In this document: piece by piece, positions 15,123 to 23,053 of the stretch | Layout: each line of letters opens with the position of its first letter | How positions within the stretch are numbered: position 1 is the first letter of the stretch | The notes under the pieces: generated by a model | The model's database searches: none | What the model was told of the DNA's origin: nothing | Seen by the model: only the letters and a program-made list of their open reading frames with translations | Made by a program: the position numbers and the translations under genes | Source: Oscillospiraceae bacterium | GTDB taxonomy: Bacteria > Bacillota > Clostridia > Oscillospirales > Oscillospiraceae | NCBI GenBank assembly: GCA_017619715.1 | Contig: JAFZRS010000013.1 | Span: forward strand, 1 to 47,573 | Length of the DNA: 47,573 nt | Direction of reading: 5' to 3'

Positions 15123-16346
15123 GTGAAAAAGACCGTATTGCGTCAATACGCCCAACTCATTGCCCATATGGGCGCCAACGTGCAGCCGGGGCAGGAGGTA
15201 TTTGTATTTGCCGGACTGGATCAGCCGGAGTTTGTGAAAATGCTGGTGGAGGAGTGCTACCGCTGTAAGGCGAAGAAGGTGGTAGTCGTCTGGAACTATC
15301 AGCCGCTGGATAAGCTCCACTATAGATATCGCACACAGCGTACCCTCAATCAGATGGACGGGTACGAGATCGCTCGCTGGGCGCACATGGCAGAGGTACT
15401 GCCCTGCCGGATCTATCTGGAATCCGACGATCCGGACGGTCTGCGCGGCGTCAATCCCGTGAAGATGGCAAAATCTCAGCAATCGCGCTACCCTCTCATC
15501 AAGGGCTACCGTGATAAGATGGAGAACCGCCATCAGTGGTGTATCGCCGCCGTACCCGGCGCGGCGTGGGCGAAGAAGGTGTTTCCCGGTCTTCGCACCT
15601 CTCAGGCGGTGGAGAAGCTGTGGCAGGCGATTCTGGACACCTGCCGCGTGCGGGACGATCCCGTGGCGGAGTGGAACAAGCACAACTCGTCCTTGCAGCA
15701 GCACTGCGACTGGCTCAATTCCCTCCACATTGAAAAGCTCCACTATACCGCCTCCAACGGCACCGATCTCACCGTGGGCATGATCCCCGAGGGGAGATTT
15801 TGCGGCGGCAGCGAGGAGACGCTGGGCAACGTGGTCTTCAACCCCAATCTGCCCACGGAGGAGTGCTTTATCTCCCCCATGCGCGGCGCGGCGGAGGGCA
15901 TTGTCCACGGTACCAAACCGCTGTGCTATCAGGGTCAGCTCATCGAAAACTTCTGGATCCGTTTTCACGAGGGCAAGGCGGCGGAGTGGCACGCTGAAAA
16001 GAACGAAAAGCTCTTAGGCGAGATCATCACCATGGACGAGGGCAGCGCCTATCTGGGCGAGTGTGCGCTGGTGCCGTACGATTCCCCCATCAGCCGCAGC
16101 GGGCTGTTGTTCTATAACACGCTCTTTGACGAGAACGCCGCCTGCCATCTGGCGCTGGGCAAGGGCTTTGCCGATACCATCGACGGCTTCCACAGCCGCA
16201 CCATGGAGGAGATCCACGCCTTGGGCGTCAATGAATCCATGGTACACGAGGACTTTATGATCGGTTCGCCGGATATGAATATCGACGCCGTCTGCTCCGG
16301 CGGCAGCGTCGTGCCGGTGTTCCGCAACGGGAATTGGGCAAGATAA
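15123..16346 (+). CDS. Aminopeptidase, peptidase family M29 (AmpS/PepS-like)
   Basis: A 407-residue, cytosolic protein of the normal M29 length. Metal ligands of the family can be seen: Glu in Thr-Glu-Glu-Cys-Phe, Glu near Tyr-Leu-Gly-Glu, His in His-Leu-Ala-Leu-Gly-Lys-Gly-Phe, and the His-Glu-Asp-Phe-Met-Ile-Gly-Ser-Pro-Asp block, which bind two metal ions. These enzymes remove N-terminal residues from peptides. The start codon is GTG at 15123, preceded by AGAGGAGGAG. A terminator lies 30 bp after the stop codon. Confidence 0.93.
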   Translation: MKKTVLRQYAQLIAHMGANVQPGQEVFVFAGLDQPEFVKMLVEECYRCKAKKVVVVWNYQPLDKLHYRYRTQRTLNQMDGYEIARWAHMAEVLPCRIYLESDDPDGLRGVNPVKMAKSQQSRYPLIKGYRDKMENRHQWCIAAVPGAAWAKKVFPGLRTSQAVEKLWQAILDTCRVRDDPVAEWNKHNSSLQQHCDWLNSLHIEKLHYTASNGTDLTVGMIPEGRFCGGSEETLGNVVFNPNLPTEECFISPMRGAAEGIVHGTKPLCYQGQLIENFWIRFHEGKAAEWHAEKNEKLLGEIITMDEGSAYLGECALVPYDSPISRSGLLFYNTLFDENAACHLALGKGFADTIDGFHSRTMEEIHALGVNESMVHEDFMIGSPDMNIDAVCSGGSVVPVFRNGNWAR

Positions 16347-16374
16347 TGATTGCGAGGTTCTATATGGGACGATG

Positions 16375-16405
16375 AAGACCGCTTCCGGCGGTCTTCTTTT
16401 CTTTG
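16375..16405 (+). terminator. Terminator after the aminopeptidase gene
   Basis: AAGACCGC and GCGGTCTT form an 8-bp stem with a TTCCG loop and a CTTTTCTTT tail. Confidence 0.85.
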
Positions 16406-16438
16406 CAGACGCCGTCCAACTTTTCTCCCACCCGGGTC

Positions 16439-16490
16439 TTGACTTCCCCGCGCCGCTGTGCTACCATAATTTGCGAATCATTCGCAAATT
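16439..16490 (+). promoter_or_regulatory. Zinc-regulon promoter with perfect 23-bp Fur-family operator
   Basis: TTGACT (16439-16444) and TACCAT (16462-16467) are separated by 17 bp. Immediately after the -10 comes a perfect palindrome, AATTTGCGAAT-C-ATTCGCAAATT (16468-16490), covering the expected start site. It is the right size for a Fur/Zur dimer site. The first gene downstream encodes a Fur-family protein and the next three a zinc ABC transporter, so autoregulation by zinc is likely. Confidence 0.82.
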
Positions 16491-16511
16491 CAAGTTGAGG
16501 GAGTGACCACC

Positions 16512-16919
16512 GTGCCGAAATACGTGACGAAACAGCGGCGTTCGCTGTTAGGATATCTGGCAAGCCACGCCGATGAGAGTCTGTCGGCACAGCAGATTGC
16601 CGAGGCGCTGTCTGATAGCGGCGTCAGCGTCAGCGCGGTGTATCGCAACCTGACGGAGCTGGAGAACGAGGGCAAGGTGCGCCGCGTGAAAGGCGGCGGT
16701 CGGGAGGTCTACTATCAGTACGCCGCGGCGGAGGGGTGCCGCGCATGTCTGCACATGGCGTGCAAGGTATGCGGCAGGACGTTCCACATGGGTATGCTGG
16801 CGGCGGACACGCTGGTGAACAGCGTGGAGCGGGAAGAGCACTTCCAAATCGACCGGGAGGACACAGTGATCTACGGCGTGTGCGGAAACTGCCGACAGCA
16901 TGGAGGCGACAGCGTATGA
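16512..16919 (+). CDS. zur: Fur-family transcriptional regulator, probably the zinc regulator Zur
   Basis: A 135-residue Fur-family protein. The N-terminal winged helix includes Val-Ser-Ala-Val-Tyr-Arg-Asn-Leu, the Fur recognition helix pattern. The C-terminal half holds two CxxC pairs: Cys-Arg-Ala-Cys is spaced unusually before Cys-Lys-Val-Cys, and Cys-Gly-Asn-Cys lies at the end, forming the structural zinc site. It represses zinc uptake when zinc is sufficient. Identity as Zur rather than Fur or PerR comes from the operon, which encodes a zinc uptake transporter. GTG at 16512 is chosen because AGGGAG lies eight bases upstream; the GTG at 16503 overlaps that site. Its stop overlaps the znuA start (ATGA). 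Confidence 0.87.
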   Translation: MPKYVTKQRRSLLGYLASHADESLSAQQIAEALSDSGVSVSAVYRNLTELENEGKVRRVKGGGREVYYQYAAAEGCRACLHMACKVCGRTFHMGMLAADTLVNSVEREEHFQIDREDTVIYGVCGNCRQHGGDSV

Positions 16920-17851
16920 AGAGAATCATGATGGCGGCACTGTGCGTGCTGCTTTTATTGACTGTTGTCGCAGGCTGCGGCGAAAAGACACAGCCCGGCG
17001 GCAAGCTCCGCATAGTGGCGACGGTTTTTCCCGTATACGACTGGGTGCGTCAAATCGTCGGGGAGGGGAGTGAGCAGGTGGAGCTGACGCTCCTGCTGGA
17101 TAACGGCACGGACCTGCACAGCTATCAGCCCACGGTAGACGATATGGTGGAAATCGCGCGCGCGGACGTATTTATCTATGTGGGCGGTCCGTCCGACGAT
17201 TGGGTAACAAACGCGCTGAAGACGTCAGACAAGCCGGATCGCATAGTGATCAATCTTCTGGACGTGTTGGGCGATGAAGTAAAAGAAGAGGAACTGGCGG
17301 AAGGCATGACACCCGAGGACGGGGAAGGTGCGGAATACGACGAACACGTATGGCTTTCCCTTCGCAACGCGGCGCTCTTTTGCGGCTATATTGCCGGTAA
17401 GCTGGGCGAGGTCGATCCCGATCGCGCCGGAGTGTATCAGGCAAATGCCGATGGGTATATGCAAAAGCTCAACGAATTGGACGCCCGGTATCGGGCGGCG
17501 GTGGAGGCTTCTTCCGTCAAGACGCTGTTGTTTGCCGATCGGTTTCCGTTCCGGTATCTGGTGGACGATTACGGACTTACCTACTACGCGGCGTTTGCAG
17601 GTTGCTCCGCCGAGACGGAGGCGAGCTTTGAGACGGTGGTGTTTTTAGCGGAAAAGGCGGACGAGCTGGGCTTGCGCTGTATCATGCAGACGGAGAGCGC
17701 CGACGGCTCCCTTGCCGATACGATCCGGCGCAATACAGCCGCCAAGGATCAAAAGGTGCTGGTTTTGAACTCTCTGCAATCGGGGCAGGGCGAGACGTAT
17801 TTGAGCGTGATGGAGAGCAATCTGGCGGTTCTCCGCGAGGCGCTGCAGTAA
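16916..17851 (+). CDS. znuA: Zinc ABC transporter substrate-binding lipoprotein (ZnuA)
   Basis: A 311-residue cluster A-I metal-binding protein. The lipobox Val-Val-Ala-Gly-Cys places the lipidated residue at Cys21, so it is anchored outside the membrane. It captures Zn2+ (or Mn2+) and delivers it to the permease. Metal ligands seen: His in Asp-Leu-His-Ser-Tyr-Gln-Pro-Thr and His in Asp-Glu-His-Val-Trp-Leu-Ser; an acidic stretch (Glu-rich, about residues 122-137) precedes the second His, like the metal-concentrating loop of ZnuA. Ala-Glu-Thr-Glu-Ala-Ser is a conserved family block, but the expected third His near Tyr-Tyr-Ala-Ala-Phe appears to be a Tyr. The start ATG overlaps the regulator's stop codon, so translation is coupled. 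Confidence 0.92.
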   Translation: MKRIMMAALCVLLLLTVVAGCGEKTQPGGKLRIVATVFPVYDWVRQIVGEGSEQVELTLLLDNGTDLHSYQPTVDDMVEIARADVFIYVGGPSDDWVTNALKTSDKPDRIVINLLDVLGDEVKEEELAEGMTPEDGEGAEYDEHVWLSLRNAALFCGYIAGKLGEVDPDRAGVYQANADGYMQKLNELDARYRAAVEASSVKTLLFADRFPFRYLVDDYGLTYYAAFAGCSAETEASFETVVFLAEKADELGLRCIMQTESADGSLADTIRRNTAAKDQKVLVLNSLQSGQGETYLSVMESNLAVLREALQ

Positions 17852-17863
17852 GGAGTGGAGTAC

Positions 17864-18571
17864 ATGGCACAGCTTATCTGCCGCGATCTGGCGCTGGGGT
17901 ATGACGGGTGCGAGATCGTCAGCGGTCTGACGTTTGAAGTGAACGCCGGGGATTATCTGTGCGTGGTGGGGGAGAACGGTTCCGGCAAGAGTACGCTGAT
18001 GCGTACGCTGTTGGGGCTGCAGACCCCTCTGCGCGGCGAGGTGATACGCGAGGACGGTCTGCGTCCCAACGAGATCGGCTATCTTCCCCAGCAGACGCAG
18101 GTACAGCGGGACTTTCCCGCCTCGGTGTGGGAGATTGTCCTCTCCGGCTGTCAGAGCCGGTGCGGAGCGCGTCCGTTTTATACCCGGGAGGAGAAGAAAC
18201 TGGCGCGGGAGAACGCGGAGAAGATGGAGATTACGCCGCTGTTGCGGCGCTGTTACCGGGAGCTCTCCGGCGGCCAGCAGCAGCGGGTGCTGCTGGCGCG
18301 TGCGCTGTGCGCTACCCGAAAGCTCCTCTTGCTGGACGAGCCTGCCGCGGGACTTGATCCCAAGGTCACGGCGGAGCTGTACCGCCTGATTGCACAGATC
18401 AATAAAGAGGGGACGACCGTCATCATGGTCTCCCATGACATATCCGCCGCGCTGCGCTGCGCCGACCATATTCTGCATATCGGCGATGAGATCTTTTTCG
18501 GCACGAAAGAATCGTACCTGCGAAGCGCGACAGGACGCGGCTTTGCCGGCGGAGAGGGGGCGGCGCTGTGA
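17864..18571 (+). CDS. znuC: Zinc ABC transporter ATP-binding protein (ZnuC)
   Basis: A 235-residue ABC ATPase. Walker A is Gly-Glu-Asn-Gly-Ser-Gly-Lys-Ser-Thr, the signature is Leu-Ser-Gly-Gly-Gln-Gln-Gln-Arg, Walker B is Leu-Leu-Leu-Leu-Asp-Glu-Pro, and the switch His is in Val-Ser-His-Asp. It powers zinc import with ZnuA and ZnuB at the inner face of the membrane. The ATG at 17864 is preferred because AAGGAG lies nine bases upstream; an in-frame GTG at 17855 abuts that site. The stop codon overlaps the start of the permease gene. The operon order regulator-znuA-znuC-znuB leaves little doubt about the substrate class. Confidence 0.93.
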   Translation: MAQLICRDLALGYDGCEIVSGLTFEVNAGDYLCVVGENGSGKSTLMRTLLGLQTPLRGEVIREDGLRPNEIGYLPQQTQVQRDFPASVWEIVLSGCQSRCGARPFYTREEKKLARENAEKMEITPLLRRCYRELSGGQQQRVLLARALCATRKLLLLDEPAAGLDPKVTAELYRLIAQINKEGTTVIMVSHDISAALRCADHILHIGDEIFFGTKESYLRSATGRGFAGGEGAAL

Positions 18572-19446
18572 TCTTTGATAAGCTTGCCGCCTATATTGCC
18601 GGCTATGCCTTTGTACGCTACGCACTGATCGTGGGCGTGCTGATCGCGCTGTGCGCGTCCTTGTTGGGCGTTACGCTGGTACTCAAACGGTTTTCTTTCA
18701 TCGGGGACGGACTGTCACACGTGGCGTTCGGCGCGATGGCGCTCAGCGCGGTGTTGGACGTGATGTTGAAAAATACCGCCGCAGGAGACTTTTTGCAGAG
18801 AATCGGCGAGATGCCGCTGATCCTGGTCATCACCACGCTGTGTGCCATTTTACTGCTGCGCACGGGACAGAATACGAAGATCCGGGGCGACGCGGCGGTG
18901 GCAATGCTCTCGGTGGGGGCGCTGGCGATCGGCTATCTCATGATGCATCTGTTTTCCACCTCCGCCAACGTCTCCGGCGACGTCTGCTCGACGCTCTTCG
19001 GCGCCACATCTATCCTCACACTGACGAGGTGGGAGGTGTGGCTGTGCGTGATCTTGTCGGCGGTGGTGGTGGCGGTATTTATCCTGTTTTATAACAAGAT
19101 TTTCTGCGTCACCTTTGACGAGACGTTTGCCAAAGCAACCGGTGTCAAGGCGAACGCCTATAACCTGCTGATCGCCGTTACCACTTCGGTCATCATCGTG
19201 CTGGCGATGCATCTGGTGGGTTCACTGCTGATCTCCGCGCTGGTGATCTTCCCGGCGCTCTCCGCCATGCGGCTTTTCAAGAGCTTCCGCTCCGTTACGA
19301 TCTGTTCGGCGGCGTTGGGTGTGTGCTGTGCGCTGTTGGGAATACTGGTCGCCATCGGATACGGCACGCCGGTTGGTTCTACCATTGTGGCGGTGGATAT
19401 CGCGGTGTTTGCTCTGTGCGCCGCGTTGGGCGCCGTTATGCGATAA
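18568..19446 (+). CDS. znuB: Zinc ABC transporter permease (ZnuB, ABC-3 family)
   Basis: A 292-residue protein with about eight membrane segments. The start Phe-Val-Arg-Tyr-Ala-Leu-Ile-Val-Gly and Gly-Asp-Gly-Leu-Ser-His-Val-Ala-Phe-Gly are ABC-3 family signatures; the latter block contacts metal and coupling regions. It forms the membrane channel for zinc import. Translation begins at a GTG (18568) that overlaps the ZnuC stop codon (GTGA), which suggests tight coupling. A hairpin terminator follows directly. Confidence 0.92.
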   Translation: MIFDKLAAYIAGYAFVRYALIVGVLIALCASLLGVTLVLKRFSFIGDGLSHVAFGAMALSAVLDVMLKNTAAGDFLQRIGEMPLILVITTLCAILLLRTGQNTKIRGDAAVAMLSVGALAIGYLMMHLFSTSANVSGDVCSTLFGATSILTLTRWEVWLCVILSAVVVAVFILFYNKIFCVTFDETFAKATGVKANAYNLLIAVTTSVIIVLAMHLVGSLLISALVIFPALSAMRLFKSFRSVTICSAALGVCCALLGILVAIGYGTPVGSTIVAVDIAVFALCAALGAVMR

Positions 19447-19478
19447 GAAAAAGGGCTGCTGCGGCAGTCCTTTTTCTG
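19447..19478 (+). terminator. Terminator of the zinc operon
   Basis: AAAAAGGGCTGC pairs with GCAGTCCTTTTT around a short TGCG loop, giving a bidirectional-looking intrinsic terminator directly after znuB. Confidence 0.85.
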
Positions 19479-19573
19479 CGTACAAAGGTGCGGCGCGGGA
19501 AATACGCTGTTGCCCGCCGTGGGAAAAGATGATAAAATAGCAGCGAAAAAGAACCGAGCGAAAGGAGATCACC

Positions 19574-21178
19574 ATGAAACTGCGTTTCTACGGCGCTGAC
19601 CGATGCGTGACCGGCAGTTGTCACTGTTTAGAGGTGGGCGGTAAGACCATACTCATTGACTGCGGCTTACAGCAGGGACGGGACGAGGTGGACAACCGTG
19701 AGCTGCCCTTCCACCCCGGCAGCGTGGACTATCTGCTGATCACGCACGCCCATATCGACCACTCCGGTCGTGTGCCGCTGCTCATCAAGCAGGGTTTTGG
19801 CGGTGAGATCCTCACCACCCGTCTGACGGCGCGGCTGCTGGATATCATGCTGCAGGACAGCGCCCATATTCAGGAGAGCGATGCGGCGTATAAAAACCGC
19901 AAGAACGAGCGCGCCGGACGTGCGGCGGAGGAGCCGCTCTACACCGTGGAGGACGCGCTGCGCTTGCCGGATTACGTGCGAACCTGCGAATACGGCGAGG
20001 AGATCGAGCTGTGTCCGGGCGTGCGCGTCACGTTTATCGACGCCGGACACCTGCTGGGCAGCGCCAGTATTCGCCTGACGCTGACGGAGGGCGGTGAGAC
20101 CCGTACCATTGTGTTCTCCGGCGATATCGGCAACGTGGATCAGCCGATCATCTGCGATCCGCAGTTCTTTACCGGCGCGGATTACGTGGTCATGGAGAGC
20201 ACCTACGGCGATCGCAACCATACCGAGGTGTGGAACTATACCGAGCCTCTGGCGGAGATCATCGAGGATACGTTCCGCCGCGGCGGCAACGTGGTGATTC
20301 CCTCCTTTGCGGTGGGACGCACACAGGAGTTGCTGTATTTTATCCGCGAGATAAAGGAACGAGGTCTTGTCACGGCGGTGCCGGACTTCCCGGTGTATGT
20401 GGATAGTCCTCTGGCGCGCGCCGCCACCACCGTGTTTTGCGGCGATCTGCGCGGCTATATCGACGACGAGGCGAAGGAGCTGATCCGGGACGGTGTAAAT
20501 CTTTTGAGCTTTCCGGGCTTGCGCCTGACCGAGACCACCGATGAATCGAAACTGCTCAACGCCGATCCCACGCCCAAGGTCATCATCTCCGCCAGCGGCA
20601 TGTGCGACGCGGGACGGATCCGCCACCACCTGAAGTATAATCTTTGGCGCGCGGACAGCACCGTGTTGTTTGTGGGCTATCAGGCGGAGGGCACGCTGGG
20701 ACGGCATCTGCTCGATGGCGCGGCGTCGGTAAAGCTCTTCGGCGAGGAGGTGGCAGTGCGTGCCAAGATCGTCAACTTCCCCGGTCTGAGCTCTCATGCC
20801 GACCGGGATCATCTGATCGACTGGATCGGGCACTTTACCGACCCCAAACCCCGGCATGTGTTCGTGGTGCACGGCGACCGCGAGGTAGCGCCCGCCTTTG
20901 CCCAGACTGTCAGCGCCATGGGCTTTGAAGCGCACGCGCCCCAGTATACGGAGGAATACGATCTTATCTCCTGCCGTCAGACGGCGGCGGGCTACCTGCC
21001 CGAGCGCAAGAGCCGGACGTTTGAGGGCGCGCCCAAGACGTCGGCGGCGTATCAGCGTCTGGTGCAGGTGGGTCAGATGCTCGCGGCGCTTATCACTCGC
21101 AGCAAGGGCCGTGACAACAAGACGCTGGCAGCGTTTGCCGAGGCGATCCGCAAGCTGCTGGAGAAGTTCGATTTTTAA
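19574..21178 (+). CDS. MBL-fold/beta-CASP RNA-processing nuclease family protein
   Basis: A 534-residue metallo-beta-lactamase protein with a beta-CASP domain, as in CPSF73/YSH1-type nucleases. Metal ligands: the His-Ala-His-Ile-Asp-His-Ser-Gly motif, Asp in Phe-Ser-Gly-Asp-Ile-Gly, and the late His in Leu-Ser-Ser-His-Ala-Asp. The beta-CASP block contains Glu-Ser-Thr-Tyr-Gly-Asp and Ile-Ile-Ser-Ala-Ser-Gly-Met-Cys. Relatives cut or trim RNA, and the bacterial versions are poorly characterised; DNA cannot be excluded. AAAGGAG precedes the ATG. The next gene starts three bases after its stop, so it is co-transcribed with an RNA methyltransferase, which fits a role in RNA metabolism. Confidence 0.9.
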   Translation: MKLRFYGADRCVTGSCHCLEVGGKTILIDCGLQQGRDEVDNRELPFHPGSVDYLLITHAHIDHSGRVPLLIKQGFGGEILTTRLTARLLDIMLQDSAHIQESDAAYKNRKNERAGRAAEEPLYTVEDALRLPDYVRTCEYGEEIELCPGVRVTFIDAGHLLGSASIRLTLTEGGETRTIVFSGDIGNVDQPIICDPQFFTGADYVVMESTYGDRNHTEVWNYTEPLAEIIEDTFRRGGNVVIPSFAVGRTQELLYFIREIKERGLVTAVPDFPVYVDSPLARAATTVFCGDLRGYIDDEAKELIRDGVNLLSFPGLRLTETTDESKLLNADPTPKVIISASGMCDAGRIRHHLKYNLWRADSTVLFVGYQAEGTLGRHLLDGAASVKLFGEEVAVRAKIVNFPGLSSHADRDHLIDWIGHFTDPKPRHVFVVHGDREVAPAFAQTVSAMGFEAHAPQYTEEYDLISCRQTAAGYLPERKSRTFEGAPKTSAAYQRLVQVGQMLAALITRSKGRDNKTLAAFAEAIRKLLEKFDF

Positions 21179-21181
21179 GCC

Positions 21182-22537
21182 ATGTTGGAGAAGAACAAAG
21201 TGTATTCCGCTGTCATAGACGGCTATTGCGCCGAGGGCTTGGGCGTAGCACGGATTGACGGACAGGTAGTGTTCGTCCACGGCGGCGTGCGGGGTGAAGT
21301 ATGCGACGTGCTGGTGATGAAGACGCTGAAAAACACCGCCTACGGCAAGGTGATTGCCGTCCACGCGCCGTCTCCCCGCCGCGTAGAGCCGGATTGCCCC
21401 TATTATGGCAAATGCGGCGGCTGTGATTTCCGCCATTTGGACTATGACGAGGAGCTGTGGGCAAAGCGGCAGCGGGTGCAGGAAGCGCTGCGCCGTCTGG
21501 GCGGCAGCGGCGCGGCGGTGGAGGAGATCCTCGGCGCATCGTCGGTACGGCGCTATCGCAACAAGGCGCAGTATGAAATATCCCCCACAGGCGAGGCGGG
21601 CTTCTTCCGCGCCCGCTCTCATCAGGTGGTGGACGTGGAACAATGCTTATTGCAAAGCGAGGCGGCGGACGCAGCGGCACAGGCGCTTCGCGCGTATATC
21701 CGCCAATATGACGTACCCTGCTACGACGAGAAAACCGGCAAGGGTCTGCTGCGGCATCTGCTGGTGCGAAATAACTGTAAAGGACAAATACTTGTCTGCG
21801 TTTTTGCCAATGGAACGTCGCTGCCGCATGAGGAGGAATTGACGGAATTGCTGCGCCAAGCGGTGCCGGACACGGTGGGCGTGGTGCTGGGTGTCCACCG
21901 GGAGAAGGGCAACGCGGTGCTGGGCGAATCGTACCGCACCCTCTGGGGCGCGGACGCGCTGGAGGACACACTGTGCGGCCTTACGTTCCACTTGTCGGTG
22001 CCGTCATTTTATCAGGTGCATCACGATCAGGCGCAGCGGCTCTATGAAAAAGCGATGGAGTTTGCCGCGCTCACCGGGCAGGAGACGGTGCTGGATCTCT
22101 ACTGCGGCGCAGGCACCATCACGCAGGTGCTGGCGCGGCACGCAAAAGAGGCGGTGGGCGCGGAGATCGTCCCGGCGGCGGTGGAAAACGCCCGGGAGAG
22201 CGCGCGGCGCAACGGTGTGGAGAACGTCCGCTTTTTCTGCGGCGACGCGGCGGCGGTGGCGGCGGACTTTGCCGCGCGCGGCGCAAAGCCGGACGTGGTG
22301 TGCGTCGATCCGCCCCGGAAGGGACTGGCGCCGGAGGTCATCGAATCGGTGGCGTCCATGGCGCCGTCGCGGGTGGTATACGTCTCCTGCGATCCCGCCA
22401 CGCTGGGACGGGACGTCAAGCGCTTCAGCGCATACGGCTATGACGTTGCCCGCGCCGCCGCGATAGACATGTTCCCTCGCACGCGGCATGTGGAGACAGT
22501 AGTATTGATGACGAGAACCGGCACGGAAAAGGGCTGA
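21182..22537 (+). CDS. rlmD: 23S rRNA (uracil-C5)-methyltransferase, RlmD/RumA family
   Basis: A 451-residue protein. An N-terminal TRAM RNA-binding domain (about residues 1-60) is followed by an iron-sulfur motif Cys-x5-Cys-x2-Cys (Cys-Pro-Tyr-Tyr-Gly-Lys-Cys-Gly-Gly-Cys) and a SAM-binding domain (Leu-Asp-Leu-Tyr-Cys-Gly-Ala-Gly). Near the C-terminus Asp-Pro-Pro-Arg-Lys-Gly-Leu precedes the catalytic Cys in Ser-Cys-Asp-Pro-Ala-Thr-Leu-Gly-Arg-Asp. It methylates uridine in 23S rRNA; which uridine (1939 or 747) is not decided by sequence alone. It is the last clearly chromosomal gene before a shift to AT-rich DNA. Confidence 0.93.
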   Translation: MLEKNKVYSAVIDGYCAEGLGVARIDGQVVFVHGGVRGEVCDVLVMKTLKNTAYGKVIAVHAPSPRRVEPDCPYYGKCGGCDFRHLDYDEELWAKRQRVQEALRRLGGSGAAVEEILGASSVRRYRNKAQYEISPTGEAGFFRARSHQVVDVEQCLLQSEAADAAAQALRAYIRQYDVPCYDEKTGKGLLRHLLVRNNCKGQILVCVFANGTSLPHEEELTELLRQAVPDTVGVVLGVHREKGNAVLGESYRTLWGADALEDTLCGLTFHLSVPSFYQVHHDQAQRLYEKAMEFAALTGQETVLDLYCGAGTITQVLARHAKEAVGAEIVPAAVENARESARRNGVENVRFFCGDAAAVAADFAARGAKPDVVCVDPPRKGLAPEVIESVASMAPSRVVYVSCDPATLGRDVKRFSAYGYDVARAAAIDMFPRTRHVETVVLMTRTGTEKG

Positions 22538-22551
22538 AAGTGTACAGAATA

Positions 22552-22602
22552 AAGGGATTCCGAGGTTTGCCCCAAAAACCGGCGGCGGCCCGGGATCCCT
22601 TT
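22552..22602. other. Long imperfect hairpin downstream of rlmD
   Basis: AAAGGGATTCC (22552-22562) and GGGATCCCTTT (22592-22602) pair with a single mismatch; GGTTT and AAACC pair inside. No T-run follows, so termination is uncertain. The element lies at the point where composition changes and may be an rlmD terminator or a junction of the inserted DNA. Confidence 0.5.
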
Positions 22603-22617
22603 CAAGCATCTGCAATC

Positions 22618-22810
22618 ATCTAACCTATGCACCGAAATAGCCGAAGTGCGAGGCTACGGGTTAGATAATTCGATGGCGAGGCTACAGGTTAGATATGAAA
22701 ATGGATAACAGCAAATTACAGGAAACCACATATAACGATAAATGTTCACAAGAAACACATTGAAAATCGCATCAAACTGTGCTATACTAATATGGTTATA
22801 TGGGTTAGAT
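22618..22810. repeat. GGTTAGAT repeats around the defence-operon promoter
   Basis: Four copies of the octamer occur: one inverted (ATCTAACC, 22618-22625) and three direct. Two of the direct copies belong to 19-bp repeats CGAGGCTAC(G/A)GGTTAGATA at 22649-22667 and 22677-22695, whose starts are 28 bp apart. The last direct copy (22803-22810) lies just after the promoter, in the expected leader. The arrangement suggests binding sites for a regulator, perhaps the HTH protein encoded next. The region otherwise holds no gene. Confidence 0.65.
22760..22788 (+). promoter_or_regulatory. Promoter of the defence operon
   Basis: TTGAAA (22760-22765) and TATACT (22783-22788) are 17 bp apart. They lie about 45 bp before the HTH gene, and no other good promoter is apparent between the eight following genes. 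Confidence 0.75.
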
Positions 22811-22831
22811 TGCGATTAAGGAGGTTCTCCC

Positions 22832-23035
22832 ATGACCGATAAGATTAATGAGATGACTAATGATAAGTGGATTAATATCGAGGAAGCTGCAGAGTACCTT
22901 GGGGTAAAACCCGCTACCATTCGCGACTGGATTCGTAAAGGCAAGGGTATCCCGGCGCAGAAAATTGGAAAACAGTGGAAATTCAAATGCTCTGAACTGG
23001 ATGAATGGGTGAAAAGCGGCAAGAGTGCAATTTAA
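22832..23035 (+). CDS. Excisionase-type helix-turn-helix protein (HTH_17/MerR-like)
   Basis: A 67-residue protein made almost entirely of one winged-helix domain: Trp-Ile-Asn-Ile-Glu-Glu-Ala-Ala-Glu-Tyr-Leu-Gly-Val, then Thr-Ile-Arg-Asp-Trp-Ile-Arg and Lys-Ile-Gly-Lys-Gln-Trp-Lys-Phe. This is the pattern of the excisionase/MerR-like HTH_17 family. AGGAGG precedes the ATG. As the first gene of the operon, 18 nt before the first methyltransferase, it could be the transcriptional controller of the RM system, in the role of a C protein, although it is not of the usual Cro-like C-protein fold. The GGTTAGAT repeats upstream are plausible targets. It might also be a remnant of an integrative element's excisionase. 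Confidence 0.85.
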   Translation: MTDKINEMTNDKWINIEEAAEYLGVKPATIRDWIRKGKGIPAQKIGKQWKFKCSELDEWVKSGKSAI

Positions 23036-23053
23036 GACTGTGAGGAATCAGCG

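Noticed and set aside
19667..21643. 658-codon open frame antisense to the beta-CASP nuclease and rlmD genes
   Set aside because: Both opposite genes have clear motifs throughout; the antisense frame has a repetitive His/Arg/Gln composition typical of a shadow.
22618..22810. CRISPR array
   Set aside because: The repeats are only three direct copies with unequal spacing and one inverted; no cas genes are present.
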